From assembly GCF_002339505.1 (NCBI RefSeq), contig NZ_DDJO01000023.1, forward strand, positions 86,470 to 150,469: a DNA stretch of 64,000 nt, written 5' to 3'. This document shows positions 19,065 through 27,783 of the stretch, one piece after another. The notes under the pieces are model-generated. The model did not search any database. It was not told the DNA's origin and saw only the letters and a list, made by a program, of their open reading frames with translations. Position numbers and translations under genes: made by a program. This stretch comes from Corynebacterium sp. UBA2622 (GTDB taxonomy: Bacteria > Actinomycetota > Actinomycetes > Mycobacteriales > Mycobacteriaceae). Position 1 is the first letter of the stretch; each line of letters begins with the position of its first letter.

Positions 19065-20162
19065 TCAGCGGGCGGTGGTGATGGAGTCGCCCACCTGGCC
19101 GCGGCCGACGCGGCGCGCGAGCCGGTTGCGCTGCGTCTCCACCAGATATTTCGGGTCCTCCACGGACTGCCGGCCCGCCTGCATGATGCCGAAGCGCGTC
19201 AAGCAGGACCCGGCCATGAGGGCGGCCCCGGCCAGCGCACCCGCCACCCGGTTGCGCCCGGCCAGGGCGGCTGCAAGGCCGCCGCCGATGACGCACCCCT
19301 CGGCGGCGCGCAGCAACCTACCCGCCTTGCCGGTCTCCAGCGTCTCCCCCATCACGTCGCCCACGCTGCGTTTCAACGCCCGGGTTGCGGCCACGTCTGC
19401 GACGGCACCCGCCACCGCGAGCACCCGGGCCGGGCCGTTGTTGGGCGCGGAGGTGGTTACCAGCCCCGCACCGCCCGAGGCGCAGGACGCGGAGGAGACA
19501 AAGAGAGCGGGAAGGACCTTGCGCCCCGCCTGCCACATCGGCACGGAGGTGTCGCCCAGAAGCACGGCGGTGTAGACGGCGAGCGGCGAGCCCAGAAGAC
19601 CCGCGCCGATTCCCGCCGGGGTGGCGGCAAAGTGGAGGAAGTCGCGCAGCGCCCCGGGCGCAGGGACGCGGCGGCCGGTCATGTCGTCGAGCTCCGCGGC
19701 CGCGGGGACGGCGGCCATGCCGGAGAACGCGGCGAGGATCCACGCGCCCACGCTCATCGGGGATGATAGCTTGAACACCCGGAACATGTGCAGCAGGCGT
19801 TCGGGCCGCCCGAGATCGAGAACGAGGAACGCAGAGCCGATGCCGGCCGCGCCGAACGCGGTGACGCGCGCGTTGCGCGCAAGCTCGTTGTTGCCCATTG
19901 CCCTGCCGCCCGCAGCGAGGAGCGAGGAACCGCCCGCGAGGCCGCCGAGGAAGAGATAGCCGGCGATGGGCCACTCCCACGGAGGAAACTTCACGATGGG
20001 TTTGCCGTAGTACGAGTCGAACTGCTCGAACTGCGCCTCGGGAACCATGAGCTCCTCACCGCGGCGCTGCTTGCGGCCGTATCCGCGCTCACCGCGCGGG
20101 CCTCCACGGCGGCGCGGCCGGCGCGGTTCCTCCGGCGGGCGGAACTGATCGAACTCTGCCAT
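19065..20162 (-). CDS. NrfD-family membrane subunit of formate dehydrogenase
   Basis: A 365-residue polytopic membrane protein of the NrfD/polysulfide reductase type, expected to anchor the dehydrogenase and pass electrons to quinone. The N-terminal 40 residues are unusually Arg-rich (RRPRRRGG, RGYGRKQRR), followed by VKFPPWEWPIAGYLFLGGLAGGSSLLAAGG, the typical NrfD first helix, and about seven more hydrophobic segments. ATG 20162 shares one base with the stop of the iron-sulfur gene (TAATG). The frame is open further 5' inside that gene, but this start matches the coupling. A later in-frame ATG near residue 39 would remove the Arg-rich part. Confidence 0.85.
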   Translation of the reverse strand: MAEFDQFRPPEEPRRPRRRGGPRGERGYGRKQRRGEELMVPEAQFEQFDSYYGKPIVKFPPWEWPIAGYLFLGGLAGGSSLLAAGGRAMGNNELARNARVTAFGAAGIGSAFLVLDLGRPERLLHMFRVFKLSSPMSVGAWILAAFSGMAAVPAAAELDDMTGRRVPAPGALRDFLHFAATPAGIGAGLLGSPLAVYTAVLLGDTSVPMWQAGRKVLPALFVSSASCASGGAGLVTTSAPNNGPARVLAVAGAVADVAATRALKRSVGDVMGETLETGKAGRLLRAAEGCVIGGGLAAALAGRNRVAGALAGAALMAGSCLTRFGIMQAGRQSVEDPKYLVETQRNRLARRVGRGQVGDSITTAR

Positions 20163-21169
20163 TAGATTCGTCCCCCAATCAGGAATGCCGCCGCGACGGT
20201 GCCGACCATGCCCGCGGCGGCCACGACCGCGCGCTTGGCCAGGTCGGGCAGGTTGGCCGTGGGCACCTCCGGGTCCGGCGGGAGACCGTAGACCTCGGGG
20301 GCGTCGAGAAGCAGGAAGATGGATCCCGTCCCGCCGACACCGTCGTTGGGGTTGGCCCCGTAGAGGCGCGCCTCCGTCATGCCCTGCGCGTGCAGCTCGG
20401 CGACTCGCTGCCTGGCCACGGAGAGCATCTCGGTGTGCGTGCCGTACTTGATCGACTGCGTCGGGCAGGTCTTGGCGCAGGCCGGGCCCTCCCCGATCGC
20501 CTGCCGGTCGAAACACATGGTGCACTTCTGGGCGAGGCCGAGGTTTTTGCGCGGGGCCTTCTCCCCCGGCGTGAAGTCCTGTCCCCGCCGCTCGTTGCGC
20601 TTCTCGACGCCCCCGTCCGAGCGCCTCTCGATGACGCCGAACGGGCAGCCCGCGACGCACGTGCCACAGCCGTTGCACACGTCGTCCTGCACCACGACGG
20701 TGCCGTGCTCGGTGCGGAACAGCGCACCCGTCGGGCAGACGTCGAGGCAACCCGCGTTGGTGCAGTGCTTGCACACGTCAGAGGACATGAGCCAGCGGAA
20801 GTCGGGTGTGTCGGGCGGGGTGATCGACTCCGGATCGGGCAGCGCCTCGCGCACCCCGGCCGGGCCCATCCCGGGCATGCCCAGGGAGATCAGCTTCGCC
20901 CCCTCCTCCCGGGCGCGCTCGATCTGCTCCTCGCTCTGTTCGATGAAAGCGACGTGCCGCCACGTGTTCGCGCCCAGGGAGCCCGTGTTGTCGTAGGAGT
21001 TGCCGGACAGCTCGTAACCGTCCTCGGGGTTGCGGTTCCACTCCTTGCACGCCACCTCACAGGCCTTGCAGCCGATGCAGATGGACGTGTCGGTGAAGAA
21101 GGACATGCGCTCGGAGGCATCGTAGCCGACGTGCGACGGGGACTCCGTCAGGATGTTCTTCGTCTGCAT
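20162..21169 (-). CDS. fdhB: formate dehydrogenase iron-sulfur subunit
   Basis: A 335-residue ferredoxin-like subunit with four Cys clusters, as in FdnH/HybA: CIGCKACEVACK, CKHCTNAGCLDVCP, CNGCGTCVAGCP and CTMCFDRQ with CAKTCP. It carries electrons from the molybdenum/tungsten subunit to the membrane anchor. The C-terminus ends in a single hydrophobic helix (AVVAAAGMVGTVAAAFLIGG), consistent with membrane attachment. Its ATG directly follows the fdhA stop (TAAATG), and its stop overlaps the NrfD start, so the three genes form a tight operon. Confidence 0.92.
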   Translation of the reverse strand: MQTKNILTESPSHVGYDASERMSFFTDTSICIGCKACEVACKEWNRNPEDGYELSGNSYDNTGSLGANTWRHVAFIEQSEEQIERAREEGAKLISLGMPGMGPAGVREALPDPESITPPDTPDFRWLMSSDVCKHCTNAGCLDVCPTGALFRTEHGTVVVQDDVCNGCGTCVAGCPFGVIERRSDGGVEKRNERRGQDFTPGEKAPRKNLGLAQKCTMCFDRQAIGEGPACAKTCPTQSIKYGTHTEMLSVARQRVAELHAQGMTEARLYGANPNDGVGGTGSIFLLLDAPEVYGLPPDPEVPTANLPDLAKRAVVAAAGMVGTVAAAFLIGGRI

Positions 21170-24100
21170 TTAGTCCTCCTTCTCGGACATGTGGCGCTTG
21201 GTCGATTCTTTCTCGCCGGCTGCCGTATTGCCCATTTGGGCCTCCACGAGCAGTTCCTGGGATTCGTCGATAAGCATCGTGCCCGTGTTCTCGGTGAGTT
21301 TCGCGCGGACCTGGTACTCGCGCACCAGCTTGTCGCGCTCCGCCCCGCGGGGGCGCCTGCCCGGCCGGATGTCCACCGCCGAGACCTTCGACGCCTGGAT
21401 GTTCACGTTCGGGTCCAGCATGATGCCGAGCAGATCATTCGGGCTGTCGCCCGTGACCTCCGCGTACTTGCCGTTGCCGTAGTGGAAGGGCATGCCGATC
21501 TGGTCCACCTCGCGGCCGTCGACCGTGAGCGTCTTGACGCGCTCGGTGACCAGCACGCGGGCCTCGATGGCGTTGCGGGGGGAAATGATGGTCGCCCAAC
21601 CGCCGTTTTCCAGCCCGAGCTTTTCCGCGAGCTTGTGGGAGACCTCGCAGAACAGCTCCGGCTGCAGCTCGGCGAGGAACGGCAGAGTGCGCGTCATCGC
21701 GCCGGAGGTGTACATCTCCGTCAGGCGGTAGGTGTTGAGCATGTACGGGTAGACGTCCAGGCCCTCCTCGCCGTAGTTCGGGGCGGAGAGGTTGTCCGGG
21801 CTCTTCATCACGATGCGCGACGGCGACTGCTGCTGCTCGTAGAGAGGATTGGGGAACGGCGACTCCTGGGGCTCGTAGTGCGTCGGCAACGGGCCGTCGA
21901 CCATGCCGCGCGGGGCGAAGAGCCAGGCCTTGCCGTCGTCCTGCATGATGAAGGCGTCGTCGCCCGCCAGGGCCGCGGGGCCCACCGCGTCACGGGGAGG
22001 CTCGTAGCCCGGTGCCCGGTCGGCGGGGAAATCCACCACGTCGTCGGAGACCCACTTGTTTTGCTCCTCGTCCCACCAGACGAGCTTCTTGCGCTCCGAC
22101 CACGGCCGGCCCTCGGGGTCCGCGGAGGCACGGTTGTAGAGGACGCGGCGGTTGGCGGGCCAGGCAAAACCCCAGTCCAGGGCCATCGCGTTCTGCTCCT
22201 GGCCCGGGCGCTTGTTCGCGGAGCGGTTCACGCCGCCGGCGAAGACGCCCGAGTAGATCCAGCAGCCGCAGGACGTGGAGCCGTCGGCCTTGAGGTCGCG
22301 GAAGCCGTCGACAAGCTCGCCCTTGCGGGGGCCGTCGAGGTAGTAACCGTTGATCTCGCGCAGGACGGACTCGGCGTCGATTTCACCCTCGGCGTCGACA
22401 TCGTAGTCCCACGTGATGGCCTGAAGCGGCAGGTCGCGCGGGTCCGTGGAGTTCTTGACCCGCTCCTTGACGCGCTTGCCCAGTTCGTAGAAGAACTGCA
22501 GGTCGGACTCGGCGGCGCCGGGCGGGTTCTTCGCCTTGAAGCGCCACTGAAGGATGCGGGAGGTCTGCGTGAACGTTCCCGCCTTCTCCACGTGGTTCGC
22601 CGCGGGGAAGAGAAAGACCTCGGTGTCGATCTCCTCGGTCACGAGGTCACCGGACTTGACCTCCGGGGAGTCCTTCCAGAAGGTCGCGGTCTCGATTTCC
22701 TGGAAGTCGCGCACCACCAGCCACTTCAGCTTGGACAGGCCCATGCGCTGCATGCGGCCGTTGGACTGCGCCACGGCCGGGTTCTGACCGAAGACGAAGT
22801 AGCCGTCGACACCGCCGGTGTTCATCAGCTGCAGCGTGTGGTACGTCGAGTGCGCGCCGGTCAGGCGGGGCATGAGGTCGAGGCCCCAGTTGTTTTCCGG
22901 AGTGGCGTGCTCACCCCAGTAGGCCTTCATCAGGCTGACGGCGTAGGTGTCGCCCTTCTGCCAGAAGCCCTTCTGGTCCTTCTTGCCCGTGAGCTCGCGG
23001 TAGGTGTCCCAGTCCTGGACCTCCACCTGCGGCATGGGCAGGTAACCGGGCAGGATGTGGAACAGGGTGGGCACGTCCGTCGAGCCCTGGATGGAGGCGT
23101 GGCCGCGCAACGCCATGATCCCGGAACCGGGCCGGCCCACGTTGCCCATGAGCAGCTGGAGAATGGCGCAGGTGCGGATGAACTGCGCTCCGAGGGTGTG
23201 CTGTGTCCAGCCCAGCGCGTAGGCGAAGCAGGTCGTGCGTTCCCGGCCGGAATTCTCCACGATGGAGTCCGCGAGATACTGGAAGTCCTCCCGCGAAATG
23301 CCGCAGGCCTCCTCCACCACCTCGGGGGTGTAGCGCGAGTAGTGGCGCTTGAGGATCTGGAACACGCACCGCGGGTCGGTGAGTGTCTCGTCCTTGCGCA
23401 CGTCCCAGCTGGTCTCGGCGCCATCGTTCAGCTCGTACTGCCAGGTGGCGTTGTCGTACTTGCCCGCGGTGGGGCCGTAACCCGAGAACAGGCCCTCGAG
23501 GTCCTCCGTGTCCTGGAAGTCCTCGTTGATGATCGTCGCGGCGTTGGTGAACGCGCGCACGTACTCGTCAAAGTACAGGTTGTTCTGCAGGACGTAGTTG
23601 ATTACCGCGCCGAGCAGGATGATGTCCGAGCCGCCGCGGATGGGCACGTGCTTGTGCGCCACGGCGGAGGTGCGTGTGAAACGCGGGTCGACATGGATGA
23701 TGCGCGCACCGCGCGCCTTCGCCTCAATGACCCACTGGAAGCCCACGGGGTGGGCCTCCGCCATGTTCGACCCCTGAATGACGATGCAGTCCGCATTCGC
23801 CATGTCCTGCAGTGGCTGGGTCGCTCCACCGCGTCCAAACGAGGATCCCAAACTGGGAACCGTGGACGAGTGTCATATGCGGGCCTGGTTCTCCAGCTGA
23901 ATCGCGCCTGCGGCGGTGAACAGCTTCTTGATCAGATAGTTTTCCTCGTTGTCCATTGCCGCGCCGCCGAGGCCGGCAATACCCATGGTGCGGCGCACCG
24001 GGCGGCCCTGGTCGTCGGTGTCCTGCCACCCGTTGCGGCGGGCTTCCATGAAGCGGTCGACAACCATCTCGAGCGCCGTCTCCCGGTCCAGCTTCTGCCA

Positions 24101-24439
24101 TTCCGTCGAGCGCGGGGCGCGGTAGAGGATGTCGGTGACGCGGTTCGTCGCGTTGACCAGCTGCTCGGAGGCCGCGCCCTTCGGGCACAGCCGGCCGCGG
24201 GAGTGCGGGGAGTCCGGGTCGCCCTCGATCTGGATGACCTTGTCGTCCTTGACGTAGACGTTCTGGCCGCAGCCGACGGCGCAGTAGGGGCACACGCTCT
24301 TGACCACGCGGTCCGCCTCGACCGTGCGACCCTGAAGGTGGGCGCTCTTCTGGGATTCGGTGTTGTGCCCGCGGGCGAAGACATCGCCTTCCCGCAGCTG
24401 GCGCACGACCGGCCAGTTCAAAGGGCTTATTCGAGACAT
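21170..24439 (-). CDS. fdhA: formate dehydrogenase catalytic subunit, selenoprotein (UGA = Sec189)
   Basis: A 1089-residue molybdopterin enzyme oxidising formate to CO2. A standard reading splits it at the in-frame UGA 23873-23875, but both halves are in the same frame, and the join reads ENQARI-Sec-HSSTVPSLGSSFGRGGATQ, the conserved active site of Sec formate dehydrogenases with His190 next to Sec. A [4Fe-4S] site is formed by Cys50, Cys53, Cys57 and Cys85, followed by conserved Lys87. The C-terminal molybdopterin-dinucleotide-binding domain spans roughly the last 150 residues. There is no twin-arginine signal at the N-terminus (MSRISPLNWPVVRQL), so a cytoplasmic active site is likely. First gene of the fdhA-fdhB-nrfD operon. 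Confidence 0.95.
23832..23875 (-). other. Sec UGA codon and bacterial SECIS-like hairpin
   Basis: Beginning at the UGA, the minus strand folds as a lower stem CGTCC / GGACG, an asymmetric internal loop, and an upper stem GGTTCCC / GGGATCC closed by a five-base loop AGTTT. The upper stem has a single T-T mismatch three pairs from its base. Position directly after UGA, overall size and a G-U in the apical loop match the E. coli fdhF-type SECIS recognised by SelB, although the loop sequence differs. Confidence 0.8.
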
Positions 24440-24614
24440 GGCATTACATTATCGCATCGGGCGGCGTTTATGGGTCACCGGAGGATTCACCCCCGCACTC
24501 CGCGGGCCGCGCGTCCCGGGGTTCCGGCGCACCGCGGCTGCCTACAATGGCTCGGGTACACCCTGCCGACCCCACCTCCCCGCCCCGCGGGGGCGGTGCC
24601 CGAAGGAGCGATCA

Positions 24615-25694
24615 ATGACCCCGGTGCGCTACCCCCTCGCCCCTTCCGCCTGGGGGGCTGCAGTGGAGGTGCCCGTCACCGCACCCGTCCAGGCCAGCCT
24701 GTTCTCCGACTTCACCGCGGCGCGCGGCACCGCCTACGTCGAGGTCACCCTCCACCCCGAGCCGCTGAGCGGTGCGTGGCGGGTGCGCTACCCCGGCGGT
24801 GTCCTCGGCGAGATCAGCCCCGCGCAGCGTTCGCGCTTTCCCTCCATCGAGCGCGTCCACGCGGCCGGCCTCCAGCCCGCCACGCTCGCCGGGATTCGGC
24901 TGGACCCCGAGCGCGGGCTTTTCGACGCCACCGTCTTCCTGCCCCACCCCGCCCTGGCCGTCCCGCGCGGCGGCGTTCCCGCCGGGGCCCGCGTTCTTCC
25001 GCCCGGTGACATGTATGTGGTGGACACCTCCACCGGCGAGTTCACCGGCCCGGACCTCCTTGCCGCATCCCCCGGCCAGTGGCTCGTGGGCCTGAGCGTG
25101 GTTGCGGGTGCGGTCGTGGCCACCCTCGACGGCCGCGTCCTCGGCAGCCTCTCCCCCTCAGACAGCGCCGAGATCCGAAACATCATCGGGCCGGTCCTTG
25201 ACGGCGACCCTGCGGCTCCCCTGACGGCCCGTGCCTACGCCCTCGACGGGATGGTGGGCCTCGACATCGCCGCGCCGGAGGGGCCGTGCCCGGTTGTCCC
25301 CCCGCTTCCCGAGATCCCGGCCACGGTTCCGGAACCCGCACCCGAGGGAGGACCGCGGCTCACGGTGTTCCCGGATGGAAGCTGGGCCGTCACCGTCGAG
25401 CGCGCGGAGGCCGTCGACCCGGAGGACGTGGTCACCCCGGTTCCGGGCGCGCGCCGGATCGGCCTGCCGGGCAGCGTGGGCGGCCCGGTCGCCCCGCCAT
25501 CCGGGCCCTCGCTGGCCGACCTGGTCCGGGCCGATACCGGCCCCGCCCCGGTGCCTTCAGAGGGTGTCGACTTCACCCCCACGCGCACCTGGCACATCTC
25601 GGCCGGGAACTACCTCACCGAGGTGGAAAAGGTGCGCCTGCGCCGGGAGGCCCGGCGCGCGACCGAGGGTGGCCGGCACCGGCTGGCCGACTAG
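24615..25694 (+). CDS. hypothetical protein, Pro-rich, actinobacterial type
   Basis: A 359-residue protein not recognised as a known enzyme. Residues about 1-225 look folded, with alternating hydrophobic and charged stretches (YVEVTLHPEPLSGAWRVRYPGGVLGEISPAQRSRFPSI resembles a HIRAN-like or small beta-rich substrate domain, but this is a weak impression). Residues about 230-330 are Pro/Glu/Val-rich and probably disordered, and the C-terminus is basic. There is no signal peptide or membrane helix. ATG 24615 follows GAAGGAG by 7 bases. It is divergent from fdhA (175-base gap) and ends 25 bases before the promoter of the next gene. Confidence 0.75.
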   Translation: MTPVRYPLAPSAWGAAVEVPVTAPVQASLFSDFTAARGTAYVEVTLHPEPLSGAWRVRYPGGVLGEISPAQRSRFPSIERVHAAGLQPATLAGIRLDPERGLFDATVFLPHPALAVPRGGVPAGARVLPPGDMYVVDTSTGEFTGPDLLAASPGQWLVGLSVVAGAVVATLDGRVLGSLSPSDSAEIRNIIGPVLDGDPAAPLTARAYALDGMVGLDIAAPEGPCPVVPPLPEIPATVPEPAPEGGPRLTVFPDGSWAVTVERAEAVDPEDVVTPVPGARRIGLPGSVGGPVAPPSGPSLADLVRADTGPAPVPSEGVDFTPTRTWHISAGNYLTEVEKVRLRREARRATEGGRHRLAD

Positions 25695-25718
25695 CCGCCG
25701 GGGCGGTGCTTCGTGGTC

Positions 25719-25724
25719 TAAGAT
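25719..25724 (+). promoter_or_regulatory. -10 hexamer before the DUF4185 gene
   Basis: TAAGAT about 70 bases before ATG 25794, in the only gap between the two rightward genes. No strong -35 hexamer is visible. The leader would be about 60 bases. Confidence 0.4.
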
Positions 25725-25793
25725 GTGTACTTGGTCCGAATTTCCTGCGCCCTCCCTGTGTCCGGGCGCCCCGTCCGAAGGCGAGTCCCACGA

Positions 25794-27149
25794 ATGCACT
25801 TCCCTGTCCGCGTCCTGTCCGTCGTCGCCGCCGGAGCCCTTGCACTCCCCCTCTGCGCCGCACCGGATGCCGCCGCGCAGAGCTCGTTCGGCTCCTCGAG
25901 CCGCCCCGCTAACCCGGGCAACCCCGGAGGGCCGGGGGACACTGTGGATAACTCCGACCCCAGCCCGATCAAGAAAATTCCCGGCACGCCGGTCACCATG
26001 CCGGGCGGGGTCGTCGTGCAGATAATGGGCGACCTCCTGGGACGCGGTGTCTCCGACAGCGTGGATCTTCGCTCGGGTGATCTTGGCATGATGACACCCG
26101 TGGGCGACGGACAGGAGTTCGCAATTGTCTTCGGTGATTCGTTCCGCGACGACACAGTCGGCCAGGGCGAATGGATGAGCCCCGTGGGCGTGCTCGCCCG
26201 GATGAACAACGGGGTCATCGAAATCATCCGGCCCCTCAACGCCGGGGAGAGGGTCAACCCCCTCATCCCCTATTACCGTGCCGAGGGTGACAATCTCACC
26301 CTCATCCCCTCCGACGTGATCAACATCGACGGCACCCTCTACATGCAGGGAATGTGGAACCGTGGCATCGGCAACGTCAGCCACACCCAGATCTGGAAGT
26401 CCACCGATAGCGGGGCAACATGGGTGTCGGTGGGAACAACCGGGGCGGACTACATGCGGGGAATGGGCAACCTCATCTCCTGGGAGCGGGGAGACGACGG
26501 CTTCGTCTACGTCGTCTCGTCCGGCTTCAAACGCAACAACCCCGTGTACCTCTCTCGATTCCGACCCGAGCAGATCGGCGACCGCACCACGTGGGAGATC
26601 TTCAACCCGGCAACCGCCCAGTGGTCCTCCACCGGCGCGCCCATCCTCGCCAAGAACGTGAAGGCGGGCGAGATGAACCTCCGCCGCATCGACGGGCAGT
26701 GGGTTCTGGTGATGTTCAATGAGCAGACGCTGAGCATCGAGGTCCGTGTATCCCGGGACCTCCCCCGGAATTGGGACGACGTGCCAGTCGCTGTCGTCGC
26801 GGAGCACGGCCCGTGGTCGAATCCGCAGACCCCGGCAAACTTCTCCCAGCCCTACGGCGGCTACATCGTGCCGGGATCGACGCTCGCAAACATGGACATT
26901 GTGGTTTCGCAGTGGAACACATCCACCAACCAGCGCTACAACGCCACGCAGTTCAACGTGAAGGGGCTGGACTCCTTCTTCGGTGTGGGCCGCGGCAACT
27001 CCTTCGCGCCGCGCTCTGCCACGGCTCCTGCGGATCCCTCGGTCCTCGAGGTCACGCAGAACCCCGCCGCCGTCACCGCCGACCAGGCCGTGGAGGACAG
27101 CCTGCTCATCCAGGCCCCGGACAACGTGGTGATCCCGCTGGCGCAGTAG
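25794..27149 (+). CDS. secreted DUF4185-like protein
   Basis: A 451-residue exported protein. ATG 25794 gives a clean Sec signal peptide (MHFPVRVLSVVAAGALALPLCAAPDAAAQ, cleavage after AAAQ-like region); a longer open frame exists but would bury the signal. The mature part starts with a Ser/Pro/Gly linker and continues with a beta-propeller-like region: FAIVFGDSFRDD, YMQGMWNRGIGNVSHTQIWKSTDSGATW (an Asp-box SxDxGxTW), and PYGGYIVPGS near the end. DUF4185 members are secreted corynebacterial/mycobacterial proteins of unknown role, sometimes likened to glycosidases. No catalytic residues can be assigned here. Confidence 0.82.
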   Translation: MHFPVRVLSVVAAGALALPLCAAPDAAAQSSFGSSSRPANPGNPGGPGDTVDNSDPSPIKKIPGTPVTMPGGVVVQIMGDLLGRGVSDSVDLRSGDLGMMTPVGDGQEFAIVFGDSFRDDTVGQGEWMSPVGVLARMNNGVIEIIRPLNAGERVNPLIPYYRAEGDNLTLIPSDVINIDGTLYMQGMWNRGIGNVSHTQIWKSTDSGATWVSVGTTGADYMRGMGNLISWERGDDGFVYVVSSGFKRNNPVYLSRFRPEQIGDRTTWEIFNPATAQWSSTGAPILAKNVKAGEMNLRRIDGQWVLVMFNEQTLSIEVRVSRDLPRNWDDVPVAVVAEHGPWSNPQTPANFSQPYGGYIVPGSTLANMDIVVSQWNTSTNQRYNATQFNVKGLDSFFGVGRGNSFAPRSATAPADPSVLEVTQNPAAVTADQAVEDSLLIQAPDNVVIPLAQ

Positions 27150-27244
27150 GGGCGACGCGATTTTCCCCTGCGGTTCAACCGTGGGGGACGCGGCCGCTGT
27201 CCGGGGGATCAGGCCCCTTCGCGCAACCAATGCGAACTCCGCGG

Positions 27245-27640
27245 TTACTCGTCGTACTCCAGCTTATCGACGAGCCCGTTAGCGCACGAGATACCGAGCG
27301 CCTCGAAAACGAGCGTGTTGTCAACGGCGCCGATCATGATACCGTTTAGCACCACATAATCTCCCGCCGCGATGCCCTCGAGTGCGTTTTCGCTCCAGAC
27401 ACATACAGGGGTCGACTGAGTGACGAGCGTCTGAACGGAAGTTCCGTCCGGCCGCGGCTTTTCCCTTTTCCCGAGCCCCACCTTCAGGTGGATCATGAAA
27501 GCGCTGTAACCCGGAAAATCGTCGGAGGTGCGGGGCGAACCGTTCTCATTCGTTATCAAAACAGGTTCAGAAAGAACCTCTAGCGGCCCAGCGAGAGCGG
27601 ATATGTGGACGAAATTATCTCGTGCGGGGAAAGGCACCAT
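27245..27640 (-). CDS. orphan hypothetical protein, A/T-richer than neighbours
   Basis: A 131-residue protein that I do not recognise. It has no signal peptide, membrane helix or Cys cluster. Alternating hydrophobic segments (SAFMIHLKVG, TPVCVWSENA, GDYVVLNGIMIGAVDNTLVFEALG) resemble an OB-fold or other small beta barrel, which is only a guess. ATG 27640 is preceded by GGAAG at about 7 bases, so translation is credible. The region 27245-27740 is visibly less G/C-rich than both sides, suggesting transfer. It lies 143 bases downstream of the encapsulin gene on the same strand, so co-transcription is possible but not shown. Confidence 0.6.
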   Translation of the reverse strand: MVPFPARDNFVHISALAGPLEVLSEPVLITNENGSPRTSDDFPGYSAFMIHLKVGLGKREKPRPDGTSVQTLVTQSTPVCVWSENALEGIAAGDYVVLNGIMIGAVDNTLVFEALGISCANGLVDKLEYDE

Positions 27641-27783
27641 GATGAATCTTCCGTTTTGCCTAGACGCCAGGGTGCTTCTGGATAAGGTGAACCGCGAAAA
27701 CCAGGGGCACGAGCCTCAACCCGAGCGGAGACACAAGTCGTGAAATCTGCGAGCGGCCCAGCACCCCAGGAGACGCCACGCGC

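Noticed and set aside
23873..23875. TGA as a true stop or a frameshift that makes fdhA a pseudogene
   Set aside because: Both sides are in the same frame, the context is the Sec active site, and the full Sec machinery is encoded next door.
20390..25009. A 1539-codon open frame on the plus strand across the formate dehydrogenase operon
   Set aside because: It is antisense to three well-recognised genes, has biased Arg/Ala/Gly/Leu composition and no family features; it is a by-product of high G/C codon use.
27163..27187. Terminator after the DUF4185 gene (CCCCTGCGGTT / AACCGTGGGGG)
   Set aside because: It folds with two wobble pairs and a very tight loop, but has no T-run on either strand, so it was not listed as a terminator.
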